Assembly: GCF_020073745.1 (NCBI RefSeq)
Contig: NZ_JAIRAU010000005.1
Location: 1-64,000, forward strand
Length of the DNA: 64,000 nt
Direction of reading: 5' to 3'
From: Nannocystis pusilla
GTDB taxonomy: Bacteria > Myxococcota_A > Polyangia > Nannocystales > Nannocystaceae
Shown: piece after piece, positions 16,616 to 25,419 of the stretch
Layout: each line of letters opens with the position of its first letter
Position numbering within the stretch: the stretch's first letter is position 1
Translations under genes and position numbers: made by a program
Notes under the pieces: model-generated
Seen by the model: only the letters and a program-made list of their open reading frames with translations
Told to the model about the DNA's origin: nothing
Database searches by the model: none

Positions 16616-18640
16616 ATGATAGTCGCCTTGCCTCCGCTGCGGCAGCCCGGGTATGAGAAGCCGCGCGTGACTCCGGGGCCGTCCCGTCTCGACCGCGGCT
16701 GTGACCGCGCGGCCGCGATCCTGCTGCTGGCGGTCCTCGTCGTCGGCCTCGCCACCGTCGGCGACTACGGCGCGACCGTCGACGAACCGCTGCGCATGCG
16801 CTCGTCGTGGCTGTGGTGGGACGCGTTCGCGGCCCGCGACCTGTCGCGCGTGCCCGACGACGTGCGCGCGCACTACGGCGTGCTGTTCGACCTGCTCGGT
16901 CAGCTGGTGTGGCACGTGCACCGCAACTGGTTCGGCGGCGTCGACGAGTTCCTCGGCCGCCACGCCCTGTGCTTCTTCACCGGCTGGCTCGGGCTGCTCG
17001 GCACTTACAAATTGACGCGCCGCCTGGCCCCGCAGCCGGCCCCGCTGGTCGCGCTGCTGCTGCTGGTGCTGGCCCCGCGGTGGTACGGCGCGAGCTTCAC
17101 CCAGCCGAAGGACATCCCGTTCGCGACCGCGTGGGTGTGGACGATGCTGGCGATGGTGCGGGCGATCGAGCGGCCCGGTGCGCGCGCGACGACGCGGGTC
17201 GCCGCGATGACGGCGCTGACCACCGCGGTGCGGCCGTTCGGCGCGCTGCTGCTGCCGCTGTTCGCCGGCGTGCTGGTCCTCGTCGCGCCAGGCCCCGACC
17301 GCCGCGACCGCCTGCGCTGGTCTTCGGGACAGGTCGCCCTGCTGTTCGGCGCCGGCGGCCTCTTGACCGTCGCCCTGTGGCCGGTGCTGTGGACCCGCGC
17401 CCCGTGGCACGTCGTCCGCTCGATCGCCGCGCTCAGCCAGCACGCCGCCGGCTCGCCGAGCCTGTTCTTCGGGACAGTTTATCCATACGACGCCGCCCCG
17501 GCCGCCTACGCCGCGGTGTGGTCGACGATCACCCTGCCGGGACCGACCCTCGTCGGGCTGGCGTGCGGGCTCGTGTTCGCGGCGCTCGCCGCCCGCCGAT
17601 CGCCGCCGCGCGCGACCTGGCTGCCGTGGGCGCTGATCGGCCTGTGGATCGCCGTGCCGCTGGTCATGCCCGCGCTGCGGCGCACCAGCCTCTACGACAC
17701 CTCGCGGCAATTGCTGTTCGTGACCCCTGCCCTGTGCGTCGTCGCCGGCGTCGGCCTGACGGCGGCGGTGCGACGATTGGCCCGACGCTCGCGCCGCCTC
17801 GCGCTCGCGGCCGGCCTCGCCCTCGCGCTGAGCGGCCTCGAGGTCGTCGCGCGCATGGTCCACCTGCACCCCTACCAGCAGCTGTACTTCGGGCCGCTCG
17901 TCGGCGGCCTGCCCGGCGCCCACGGCCGCTTCGACGTCGCCTACCACGCCGAGACCTACCGCGAGGCCCTGACGTGGCTGCGCCAGAATCGGGGCAAGCG
18001 GACCCACCTGCACCTCCTCGGCAACGGCAGCAACGTCGGCTCCTATTATTGCTGGCGGCTCAACATGCAGTTCAACACCCCCGTGTTCGATTACTACGTG
18101 TCCGAGGTGCGACAGGGCTGGGAGGACATCCTGCCCGGACAGGTGGTGCACACGATCGAGCGCGAGGGCGTGCCGCTCCTGGTCATCAAGAAGGTCGAGC
18201 CGATGGCCGAGCTGACGCGCGCCTGGCTGCAGCCCGAGGCGGGCGCCGAATGGCAGGCCCACCCCGCCGCGTGGGGCCGCGTCCCGACCGAGTCGCTGCC
18301 GACCTCGCCGACCGGCAAGCTGGCGTTCGCCCTCGACTCGCCCCGGGCCCAGCGCGCCCGCGTGTACCTGCGGATCCAGGGCCGCGTCCGCGTGCGCTGG
18401 CAGGGCCAGCCGCTCGTCGACTGGCCCTACGAGCCGTTCGTCTACCGGGCCTCGACGACCTTCCCGAGCCTGATCCCCCTCGACCTCGACCTGCCGGCCG
18501 GCCGCAGCTGGCTCGAGGTCGACCTCGAGCGCGTCAACGTCGCCAAGGGCGTCGGCCTCTACTTCCCCGCCGCGCTCGAGCTGACGACCCCGACCGACAC
18601 GCCGCCGCCGAGTCTTCACATTCCCGCCAGCAGCGAATGA
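16616..18640 (+). CDS. GT-C-type membrane glycosyltransferase-like protein
   Basis: A protein of up to 674 residues with about 9-11 hydrophobic segments between residues 35 and 420 and a roughly 200-residue non-membrane C-terminus. The first extracytoplasmic loop carries VDEPLRMRS, an acidic pair where GT39/GT83-type glycosyltransferases place their catalytic acidic residue. SFTQPKDIPFATAW follows in a later loop. These enzymes use polyprenyl-phosphate sugars, and the acceptor is unknown. An in-frame GTG at 16667 removes a non-membrane leader and leaves room for a promoter, so it may be the true start. Confidence 0.7.
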   Translation: MIVALPPLRQPGYEKPRVTPGPSRLDRGCDRAAAILLLAVLVVGLATVGDYGATVDEPLRMRSSWLWWDAFAARDLSRVPDDVRAHYGVLFDLLGQLVWHVHRNWFGGVDEFLGRHALCFFTGWLGLLGTYKLTRRLAPQPAPLVALLLLVLAPRWYGASFTQPKDIPFATAWVWTMLAMVRAIERPGARATTRVAAMTALTTAVRPFGALLLPLFAGVLVLVAPGPDRRDRLRWSSGQVALLFGAGGLLTVALWPVLWTRAPWHVVRSIAALSQHAAGSPSLFFGTVYPYDAAPAAYAAVWSTITLPGPTLVGLACGLVFAALAARRSPPRATWLPWALIGLWIAVPLVMPALRRTSLYDTSRQLLFVTPALCVVAGVGLTAAVRRLARRSRRLALAAGLALALSGLEVVARMVHLHPYQQLYFGPLVGGLPGAHGRFDVAYHAETYREALTWLRQNRGKRTHLHLLGNGSNVGSYYCWRLNMQFNTPVFDYYVSEVRQGWEDILPGQVVHTIEREGVPLLVIKKVEPMAELTRAWLQPEAGAEWQAHPAAWGRVPTESLPTSPTGKLAFALDSPRAQRARVYLRIQGRVRVRWQGQPLVDWPYEPFVYRASTTFPSLIPLDLDLPAGRSWLEVDLERVNVAKGVGLYFPAALELTTPTDTPPPSLHIPASSE

Positions 18641-18667
18641 GCGCGGGTCGACGGCCCAGGTGCGTGC

Positions 18668-18793
18668 TCATGTGGAAGCCGCCAGCACTTTCATCAGCCG
18701 GTCGATACGCAATGCGCGGCCTTCTGGCGACAGCCGATCGAGATTTGTCTGCTTCCACCGCACGGCAGGAGCGCTGCCTGGCGCCGGTACTGT
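18668..18793 (-). pseudogene. Possible AbiEii toxin C-terminal remnant
   Basis: Directly after the stop of the AbiEi-like frame, in the same frame, about 40 codons follow to TGA at 18668. They include VRWKQTNLDRLSPEGRALRI and DRLMKVLA, which looks like the helical end of a real protein. In intact AbiE loci a nucleotidyltransferase toxin follows the antitoxin, so this may be the last piece of that toxin after deletion of the rest. The assignment rests on position more than on sequence. Confidence 0.3.
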
Positions 18794-19650
18794 TCAAGCA
18801 GGGGCATCGAGGTCCTTCGGGACGGTGATCAGGTACTTCGGGTCGAGCTTTCCGCCCTTGACGAGCAAGCGTTTGCCGCTGCCAAGGTCGATGCAGCTCC
18901 GGTCGATGTGCTCGAGCCAGGCATGTCGGTGACGCTCGGCGAACCAAAAGAACAACCGCTTGACTTTGATGCTCCGGCAATCGACCAGTAGCTTCTGGAG
19001 TCGGCGCGGGCTGAGCGTGCGCAGGCCTTCCACGATCATGTCGACCTGGTGGAAGCTCTCGTGCTGGGGTAGTTCGTCCAGCATTTCCAGCACGGCGCGC
19101 TCCGGAGCGGACACGGTCAGGACCCGGTCGTCTCGTTGCGCGATCCCTCGTACCCCGCGGACTGCAGCCGCTCTTCCGGACCCGAGAGGTCCTGCACGAC
19201 GGCCTCAGGCATGAACAGGACTTGCGCTCTGTGGAACTCGAAGCGCTCGTTCAGCGGCAAGTTGTTGAGCCACCCGGGCGGTGGGTGGGTCCCGTAGAGA
19301 TGGATCACGGCCAGGCCTCTCGCCGCGGTGTAGTGCGCAAAGCCTTGCAGTTCCAGCGCCGTGCGCCCGCCGACCACGAGGGGCTGCTCCAGCAACGTCT
19401 GCAGCGAGAGCACGACGCCCTGCCAGCTCAGGGTACCCAACGGGCGCTTGTAGGTGCCCCGGGCGGGCTGAACCAGCCAGCCTGCCGCGACATATTGGCT
19501 CCGTAGGCTCGTCGAGTAGCCGTGCTGCTCCATCCAGCCGGAATCGACGAGCAGCCCTTCGGGAAGTGTCCGCTCGAGGAAGTTCAACTTCCTGCCGATT
19601 TGCTCAGCCACACTTAGTATGTGGCGCGCAGCCGAGCGTTCCTCGCTCAC
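18794..19650 (-). pseudogene. AbiEi-type antitoxin, frameshifted
   Basis: Two adjacent frames together make one AbiEi-like protein. The 5' part (GTG 19650 to 19117) has the winged-helix N-terminus (SLRSQYVAAGWLVQPARGTY, VVGGRTALELQGFAHY) and WLNNLPLNERFEFHRAQVLF. The 3' part (19114 to 18794) gives SAPERAVLEMLDELPQHESF, LSPRRLQKLLVDCRSIKVKR, DLGSGKRLLVKGGKLDPKY. The break is near 19115. AbiEi represses its operon and neutralises the AbiEii nucleotidyltransferase; no intact toxin gene follows. The GTG overlaps the stop of the upstream serine-hydrolase gene (GTGA). It is probably a decayed defence/toxin-antitoxin locus. Confidence 0.7.
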
Positions 19651-20951
19651 GGCTCGAGCTCGATGAGCGCTCCGAGGCTCATCTGTACCAGCTGGGCCAG
19701 GAGCGCGCTGTTGTTGTGGTTCCCGGCCGCGTTGGCCGCTACCGCCACCCAGGTGCGTCGCCCTGGCACCTCGCCGACGGCCGCCCCGAAGCCGAAGTCG
19801 TTGCGCCCGGAGTACGCGTGGGCCGGCTCCCCGTCGATCGTCAGCGTGCGTGCGCCGAGGACCTCGCTGCGGAACGCGTCGCGCGTGTCCGCGTCGAACA
19901 GCACCCCGGCCTCGACCGCCGCGGACCAGCGCACGAGGTCGTCGACGGTCGACACCAACCCGCCGTTGCCCATCAGCGCCCACGACGGCGCCGGCCAGCA
20001 GGCGGGCGAGTTGCAGCCGAAGCGGTCCTCGTCGTAGCCGACAGCGACCTGTCCCTCAGGCCATATGTCGTCACCGTACAGCCCTGTGCGCGTCATCATC
20101 GCCGGGGCGAACAGGCGCGCCTGCAAGTACTCGGGGAACGGCACGCCTGACGCCTCCTCGACGACCGCGGCGAGCAAGGTGTACCCCGAATTGGAGTACG
20201 CCTCCGCCGTGCCCGGCGCGAACCGCAGCTCCTGGGCGAAGATCCGCTGCAGCGCGGTCGCGCGGTCCATCGCCTCGAAGTCGCCCTGCGTGTCGTGGTA
20301 CTCGTCGAAGCCTGCCCGGTGCGTGAGCACCTGCGCCAGCGTGATCGCGGCCTTGTCGGCCGGCACCCCGTCCAGCAGCTCGCCGAGCCTGTCGTCGCGC
20401 GCCAGCAGGGCCTCGGCCTCCAGCTGAAAGATGGCCGCCGCCGTCATCACCTTCATGATCGACCCGCAGTCGAACGCGGTCCGGCTGTCGTTCGCCAGCC
20501 CGCGCTCGCGGTCGGCCAGGCCGACGCCGCCGCGCCACACCAGCGCGCCGTCGCGGACGATCGCCACGCTGCCGGAGAAGCCGCGCTCGCCCGCCCGCTC
20601 GACCTGCTCGCGCAGCCGCTCCGCGGTCGCCGGTACGCCGACCTCGGTCGTCTCGCAGGCCAGGAGCCCCAGCGCCAGCGCCTCCTCCATCGGCGGCTCA
20701 CATGTCCTCTGAGCCAGCTCGCCCTTCTCCGGCGTGTACGAGCCGTCGAACTCGACCTCGATGTCGCCCGCCACGCTGATCGTCAGGCGCGAGGCCATGA
20801 GCCCGAGCTCGGCGATGCAGTCGCGGTACACGCTCTCGGCCGCCGCGATCGCGCTCGGGCACTGCGGCGGGGGCTCGTTCGCCTCGCAGGCGGCCAGCAG
20901 CGCCCACGCGGCGGCGGGCGCCCACCTCGCGCCCCGGTTGTGTCGATTCAT
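19647..20951 (-). CDS. Beta-lactamase-family serine hydrolase lipoprotein
   Basis: A 434-residue exported protein with signal WAPAAAWALLAAC (Cys about 22) and a beta-lactamase/class C-like domain from about 110. The nucleophile motif is SIMK in CGSIMKVMTAAAI, the second motif is YSN in AEAYSNSGYTLLAAV, and MGNGGLVSTVDDL is also family-typical. Members act as esterases, peptidases or DD-peptidase-like enzymes; the substrate is unknown. An N-terminal 80-residue domain precedes it. Its stop overlaps the AbiEi remnant start. Confidence 0.85.
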   Translation of the reverse strand: MNRHNRGARWAPAAAWALLAACEANEPPPQCPSAIAAAESVYRDCIAELGLMASRLTISVAGDIEVEFDGSYTPEKGELAQRTCEPPMEEALALGLLACETTEVGVPATAERLREQVERAGERGFSGSVAIVRDGALVWRGGVGLADRERGLANDSRTAFDCGSIMKVMTAAAIFQLEAEALLARDDRLGELLDGVPADKAAITLAQVLTHRAGFDEYHDTQGDFEAMDRATALQRIFAQELRFAPGTAEAYSNSGYTLLAAVVEEASGVPFPEYLQARLFAPAMMTRTGLYGDDIWPEGQVAVGYDEDRFGCNSPACWPAPSWALMGNGGLVSTVDDLVRWSAAVEAGVLFDADTRDAFRSEVLGARTLTIDGEPAHAYSGRNDFGFGAAVGEVPGRRTWVAVAANAAGNHNNSALLAQLVQMSLGALIELEP

Positions 20952-20966
20952 GGCACCTCCGCGACG

Positions 20967-21542
20967 TCAACGAGACCCGCCGCCCGGAAGTTCCGCCCGC
21001 GCCGCGATGATCTCCGCCTCGACGCGCTCGCAGTCGACGTCGTCCGTCGCGACGTCGACGCTCAGGAAGCTGCGCGTCACCGCCACGCGACCACACGCCC
21101 CGCCCAGGTCCTGCGCCTCGCCGCCGGCGACGACCTCGAGCTCGCCGCCCATCGTCATCCGACGCACCCAGACGACCCCCAGCATCACCTCGACCACGAC
21201 CCCACCGTCGCCGCGGCGGCGCCACTGCACCTGCGAGCCCGGCTCGCCGACCACCTCGACGACGCCGGGGACCTGCAGGTGCGTGCGACCCGCGGCGCTG
21301 GCCGGCGCCGGCGCGGGCGCCTCGGGCCGCAGCGTCGCCGCCCCGCCGACCAGCAGCGCGCCGACCACACCGCCGAGCGCGAACGTCCGCGCCGGGGCCC
21401 AGCCCCGGGCAGCGGGCCGTGCGGGCGCGCCGGCGTCGACGCGCTCGAGCACGCGGTCGGCGAAGCCGGGCCGCGGCGCGGGCGCGCCCCAGCCGTCGAG
21501 CAGCCGCTCGACATCCTCGGACATGTCCTTCGGGTCAGCCAA
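20967..21542 (-). CDS. Probable anti-sigma or sigma-associated membrane protein
   Basis: A 191-residue protein overlapping the sigma-factor gene by 8 bp. The N-terminus MSEDVERLLDGWGAPAPRPGF followed by ADRVLERVDAG is a short cytoplasmic region. A single membrane helix lies at about 52-70 (TFALGGVVGALLVGGAATLR), then a beta-rich periplasmic domain (HLQVPGVVEVVGEPGSQVQW). One helix plus tight linkage to an ECF sigma gene suggests an anti-sigma factor, although no zinc-binding ASD motif is seen. Start ATG 21542 or the in-frame ATG at 21524 are both possible. Confidence 0.6.
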   Translation of the reverse strand: MADPKDMSEDVERLLDGWGAPAPRPGFADRVLERVDAGAPARPAARGWAPARTFALGGVVGALLVGGAATLRPEAPAPAPASAAGRTHLQVPGVVEVVGEPGSQVQWRRRGDGGVVVEVMLGVVWVRRMTMGGELEVVAGGEAQDLGGACGRVAVTRSFLSVDVATDDVDCERVEAEIIAARAELPGGGSR

Positions 21543-22092
21543 CCTGCTCCTTGATCAGCAGCTGCTCGAGCCGCGCGCGCGCCCGGTGCAGGCGCGACTT
21601 CACCGTCCCGAGATCGATCTGCAGCGCCTCGGCGATCTCCTGGTACTCGAGGCCGTGCAGCTGGCGCAGCACCAGCACGCTGCGCTGCTCGGCCCCGAGC
21701 TCGGCGAGCGCGGCCTCGACGCGCTGCCCGAGCCGGCGGAACTGCGCCAGCTCGTCGGCCTCGCGCGACGGCAGGCGGTGCACCGTCTCGTCGAACGACT
21801 CGAGCGGCACGCGTTTGCGCCGCAGGTGATCGATGGCCACCCGCGCCGCGATCGTCACGATCCACCGCCGCAGGTGCCCGGGCCCGCGGTCCTCGAAGCG
21901 AGGCAGCGCTCGATGCACGCGCAAGAACGTCTCCTGCGCCAGGTCGTCGACGTCCGCGACCGGGCCGCGGAACAGCATCTGCGCCAGCACTGCGTGGACC
22001 GCGTGCTGATGCGCGACGACGAGTGCACGAAAGGCCTCGCGGTCTCCCCGCGGGGTTCGCTTCCGCACGCCGGCCTCGGGCTCGTCGGACAT
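21535..22092 (-). CDS. ECF-type RNA polymerase sigma factor
   Basis: A 185-residue sigma-70 family protein. Region 2 shows DVDDLAQETFLRVHRALPRF (core-binding and -10 recognition) and RRWIVTIAARVAIDHLRRKR. Region 4 shows LGAEQRSVLVLRQLHGLEYQ and IAEALQIDLGTVKSRLHRAR, the -35 recognition helix-turn-helix. It is first in a two-gene unit with the probable membrane regulator downstream, the usual ECF arrangement. The start at 22092 (MSDEPEAGVRKR) is chosen for composition; the open frame extends 90 bp further. Confidence 0.88.
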   Translation of the reverse strand: MSDEPEAGVRKRTPRGDREAFRALVVAHQHAVHAVLAQMLFRGPVADVDDLAQETFLRVHRALPRFEDRGPGHLRRWIVTIAARVAIDHLRRKRVPLESFDETVHRLPSREADELAQFRRLGQRVEAALAELGAEQRSVLVLRQLHGLEYQEIAEALQIDLGTVKSRLHRARARLEQLLIKEQVG

Positions 22093-22207
22093 CAGGGGCT
22101 CGCTCCAGGTTAACGTGACCGCCACGCTCCGAGTTCCGCCGTCTCCCACAACGCGCGGACCACTGCGGCGCCGAGCCCGCAAACGCGTCCTGGGCTACAA
22201 GCGCCGC

Positions 22208-23314
22208 ATGCTGCTTATGCATCGCTTCACCATCCTCTCCAGCCTGTGCCTCGTCCTCGCCGCCTGCCCTTCCAACGGCAGCACGACGACCGACGGCGCC
22301 TCGACCGGGCCGGCCAGCACCACAGACGGTCCCGCCACCGATTCGACCCCCGGCACGACCGACGACTCCACCACCTCCGCCGCGCCGACGACCTCGAGCA
22401 CCGGCGAGCCCACCACCACCACCGAGTCGAGCACCGACGCCACCACCGACGCCACCACCGGCGCCGTCGAGTGCGAACCGGTGACCGCGCAGATCGGCCC
22501 GGACGGCGGCGAGCTGTCGCTGTGCGGCGCGACCTTGCGGGTGCCGGCCGGGGCCGTCGCTACGGACGTCGAATTCGGCATCGCCGTCGTCGAGCCGCCG
22601 GCCGAGCCGCCGTTCGAGCAGGCGTTCGCCTCGCCGGTGTTCGAATTCACCGCCGGCGCCGACGCCTTCACCCAGCCGATCGAGCTGATCCTCCCGCACG
22701 AGCCGACCGAAGGCCGGCTCGCGCTCAGCCAGTACGACGCGCTCTCGAATCAGTTCTGGATCATCGAGGCCTGCGCCGTCACCGACACCACGATCTCGCA
22801 GAGCGTGTTCCAGCTCGGGGTCTTCGCCGCGCTGCGCGGCACCTACGACTACCCCGACAGCACCAACGGCCTCGGCGGCGGCTCGATCGAGCTCGAGCTG
22901 CTCGGCATGCCCGCGAGCTTCTCGCTCGACGAGCCGGGCAACTTCGGCATCTTCTCCGACGCCGAGGACGGCAGCCGGGGCCTCACCCTCAAGGCGATCC
23001 GCGAGATCGACGGCGGGCTCGAGTCGCTGCGCATCGACTTCGGCGTCGATGCCTCGGGCGAGACCGCGACGCTGACCGCGGTCGAATGGCTGTCCACCGT
23101 CACCAGCGAGGGCTACACCTACATCGCCGATCTGATCGGCTCGGACGGCGTCATCACCCTCGACCTCGTCGACGGCGATCACTACGTCGGTGAGCTCAGC
23201 GCCGTCACCTTCGGCGGCAACCCGCAGCACGACGAGATCTTGCACGCCACCTTCGACGTGACCGTCGAGAAGTTCGCCTTCCCGCCCGAGCTCGGCTGCT
23301 TCGGCGGGGAGTGA
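22208..23314 (+). CDS. Thr-rich-linker lipoprotein, beta-sandwich type
   Basis: A 368-residue lipoprotein: signal TILSSLCLVLAAC (Cys about 20), Thr/Ser/Asp linker to about 85, then a beta-rich domain. The segment IGPDGGELSLCGATLRVPAG followed by PVFEFTAGADAFTQPIELIL resembles the ZU5-like or IPT-type G-x-x-x-L-x-VPxGA pattern found in bacterial surface proteins. No enzyme motif is seen. A second Met at 22217 is an alternative start. It is divergent from the sigma-factor gene, with about 115 bp between starts. Confidence 0.7.
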   Translation: MLLMHRFTILSSLCLVLAACPSNGSTTTDGASTGPASTTDGPATDSTPGTTDDSTTSAAPTTSSTGEPTTTTESSTDATTDATTGAVECEPVTAQIGPDGGELSLCGATLRVPAGAVATDVEFGIAVVEPPAEPPFEQAFASPVFEFTAGADAFTQPIELILPHEPTEGRLALSQYDALSNQFWIIEACAVTDTTISQSVFQLGVFAALRGTYDYPDSTNGLGGGSIELELLGMPASFSLDEPGNFGIFSDAEDGSRGLTLKAIREIDGGLESLRIDFGVDASGETATLTAVEWLSTVTSEGYTYIADLIGSDGVITLDLVDGDHYVGELSAVTFGGNPQHDEILHATFDVTVEKFAFPPELGCFGGE

Positions 23315-23347
23315 GCGTCCGGGCCGCAGGTGCGGCATCATTCGCGG

Positions 23348-25162
23348 GTGTCCGACCCCCGCACCGAGTACGAGCGCCGCCTCGCCGCGCGACAGGCGCT
23401 CGTCGCCGACGCCGACGCGCAGATCCGCCGGATCGCCAACCTGCGCTTCGTCGTGTTCTCGCTGTTCGCCGTCGCCTTCGGCTTCGGCCTCGCCGATCGA
23501 CCGATCATGCTCGCCGTCTCGCTGGCGCCGCTGCTCGGGTTCTTCGCCCTCGTGCTCGTCCACGAGACCGCGCATCGCCGCCGCGCTCGCGCGCTGCTGG
23601 CCGTCGAGCACTACCGGCGGGCGCTCCGGCGGCTCGCCGGCGACTGGCGCGGCGAGGGCGTGCAACACCGCGAATTCGTGCCGGCCGATCACCCCTACGC
23701 GGCCGACCTCGACCTGTTCGGGCCGGCCTCGTTGTTCGCGCTGCTCTGCACCGCACGCACCCGCGGCGGCGAGGCGACGCTGGCGCGGTGGTTGCTGCAC
23801 CCCGCGGCGCCGCCCGAGATCGCCGCGCGCCAGGCCGCCGTGCTGGCGCTGCGCGAGCGCGTCGACCTGCGCGAAGACCTGGCGCTGCTCGGCGGCGACG
23901 TGCGGGCCGCCGTCGCCCCCGAGGCGCTGATCGCCTGGGGCACCGCGCCGCCGCGGATTCCTGGCGAGCGCCTCGCGCCGCTGCGCCTGCTCGCGTGGGG
24001 CCTCGCGCTCGCGGCCACCGTCACCGCGGTCCTCGCCTTCACCACCGACCTCGGATTCTTGCCGCTGCTGGCCGTCGTCATGATCGAGGCCCTGGTGATG
24101 CGCTCGCTGCGACCGGCCACCGCGGCGATCACCAGCGCGGTCGAGGGCCCGCGCCGCGACCTCGACGTCATCGCCAGGCTGCTCGGCCGCGTCGAGCGCG
24201 AGCCGACCGGCGACAGCGCCAAGCTGGCCGCACTGGCCGCGGACTTGCGCGCCGGCGAGGTCACCGGCTCGGCCGCGATCGCCCGCCTCGCCCGCGTCGT
24301 CGACTGGCTCGAGGCGCGCAAGAGCGGCCTGTTCGCCCCGATCGCCTTCGCCCTGATGTGGGAGCTGCACGGCGCGATCGCGGTCGAGCGCTGGCGGCGA
24401 CACCACGGCCCCGCCATCGCCCGCTGGCTGGCCGCGCTCGGCGAGCTCGAGGCCCTCGCCGCCCTCTCCGCCTACGCCTACGAGCGCCCCGCCGACCCGA
24501 TGCCGACGATCGTCGACGGCTCGCCGCAGGTCCGCGGCGAGGAGCTGCGCCACCCGCTGCTGCCCGGCTGCGTCGCCAACTCGGTCGCGCTCGGCGAGCC
24601 GCTGCGCGTGTTGATGATCAGCGGCTCGAACATGTCGGGCAAGAGCACGCTGCTGCGCACGCTCGGGATCAACGTGGTGCTCGCGCTCGCCGGGGCGCCG
24701 GTGTCGGCGCGGTCGCTCGCGCTCACGCCGCTGCAGATCGGCGCGACCCTGCGGATCGAGGACTCGCTGCAAAACGCCCGCTCGCGCTTCTACAGCGAGC
24801 TGCGGCGGCTGCTGCTGCTGCGCGACCTGGCCCGCGCCGGCGATCCGCCGCTGCTGTTCCTGCTCGACGAGATCTTCCACGGCACCAATTCCCACGACCG
24901 CAAGATCGGCGCCGAGGCGGTGCTGCGCATGCTCGTCGACGCCGGCGCGATCGGCCTGTGCACCACCCACGACCTCGCGCTCGCCGAGTCGATCGCCGAC
25001 CTCGGCGAGCGCGCCCACAACGTCCACTTCGCCGACCACGTCGAGGGCGACCGGCTGGTGTTCGATTATCGCATGCGCCCGGGCATCGTCGCCCGCTCCA
25101 ACGCGATCGCGCTGATGCGCGCGATCGGCCTGCTCGCGCCGCACGACGAGCCCGCGGCGTGA
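23348..25162 (+). CDS. Membrane-anchored MutS-like ATPase
   Basis: About 604 residues. Two hydrophobic pairs (about 28-60, LRFVVFSLFAVAFGFG; about 215-255, LAWGLALAATVTAVLAF) flank MutS III-like helical regions (DLDLFGPASLFALLCTARTR, LARWLLHPAAPPEIAARQAA). The C-terminus is a MutS V ATPase: Walker A GSNMSGKST, then LEDSLQ-type RIEDSLQNARSRFYSEL, Walker B LLFLLDEIFHGTNSHDR and CTTHDLALAE. The mismatch-recognition domain is absent. Such MutS relatives with membrane segments are known from sequence but not functionally defined. An in-frame GTG at 23330 is an alternative start. Confidence 0.8.
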   Translation: MSDPRTEYERRLAARQALVADADAQIRRIANLRFVVFSLFAVAFGFGLADRPIMLAVSLAPLLGFFALVLVHETAHRRRARALLAVEHYRRALRRLAGDWRGEGVQHREFVPADHPYAADLDLFGPASLFALLCTARTRGGEATLARWLLHPAAPPEIAARQAAVLALRERVDLREDLALLGGDVRAAVAPEALIAWGTAPPRIPGERLAPLRLLAWGLALAATVTAVLAFTTDLGFLPLLAVVMIEALVMRSLRPATAAITSAVEGPRRDLDVIARLLGRVEREPTGDSAKLAALAADLRAGEVTGSAAIARLARVVDWLEARKSGLFAPIAFALMWELHGAIAVERWRRHHGPAIARWLAALGELEALAALSAYAYERPADPMPTIVDGSPQVRGEELRHPLLPGCVANSVALGEPLRVLMISGSNMSGKSTLLRTLGINVVLALAGAPVSARSLALTPLQIGATLRIEDSLQNARSRFYSELRRLLLLRDLARAGDPPLLFLLDEIFHGTNSHDRKIGAEAVLRMLVDAGAIGLCTTHDLALAESIADLGERAHNVHFADHVEGDRLVFDYRMRPGIVARSNAIALMRAIGLLAPHDEPAA

Positions 25163-25325
25163 ATCACCCTCAAGGCAGGCCGCAGCTGGACGAATCCGCG
25201 ATCGAAGCTCGCCAGGGTGCCCTTTCACATCTCGTCGACGCGGTCGGTCCCCAGCGACACGCGCTCGCCGTGCCAGGCGGGCGCCGGCAGATCGTCGCCG
25301 AGCAATCCGCTGGCGGGCGGACCGG
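25160..25325 (-). pseudogene. Possible VapC/PIN toxin C-terminal remnant
   Basis: On the minus strand, just beyond the MutS-like gene, one frame reads KGTLASFDRGFVQLRPALRV, very like the end of PIN-domain (VapC) proteins (LATFDRGFARFPGLRV). Just upstream in the same frame, across a TGA, sits SGLLGDDLPAPAWHGERVSL, which also looks protein-derived. No complete toxin or antitoxin frame exists here. It is read as a degraded toxin-antitoxin scrap; the match is short. Confidence 0.35.
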
Positions 25326-25381
25326 TCGGCGTCTGCCGCGACAGGTCGTGAGGCGAGCGCCGAGCGAAGCGCGCTGATTCA

Positions 25382-25419
25382 GCACATGCACATCGAGACA
25401 TGTCCCGATGTACACCTCA
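25382..25419. repeat. Palindrome array C (three units, 14-bp period)
   Basis: GCACATGCAC (25382), AGACATGTCC (25396) and a weaker GTACACCTCA (25410) follow each other at exactly 14 bp. Around the central unit, ACATCG (25390-25395) and CGATGT (25406-25411) extend it to a 22-bp near-perfect palindrome. It ends at the stop codon of the minus-strand receiver-kinase gene. Confidence 0.65.

Noticed and set aside
16610..18619. A 670-residue N-terminal extension of the radical SAM frame
   Set aside because: The extension is antisense to the membrane glycosyltransferase-like gene. The real protein starts at 16609, just before its family motifs.
20698..20721. CATGTCC inside the serine-hydrolase gene
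   Set aside because: A single unit; the position 14 bp away matches only about half the consensus, so it is treated as chance.
21519..21528. A perfect GGACATGTCC near the anti-sigma gene start
   Set aside because: No second unit at 14 bp on either side. It encodes Asp-Met-Ser in frame, so it may be coincidental.
24628..24640. ACATGTCG in the MutS-like gene
   Set aside because: It encodes the Walker A loop (SNMSGK) and has no neighbour at 14 bp.
21185..25228. A 1347-residue minus-strand open frame
   Set aside because: It is antisense to the MutS-like ATPase and lipoprotein genes and has no recognisable motif. Only its short right-hand end was kept for discussion as a PIN-domain scrap, in a different frame.
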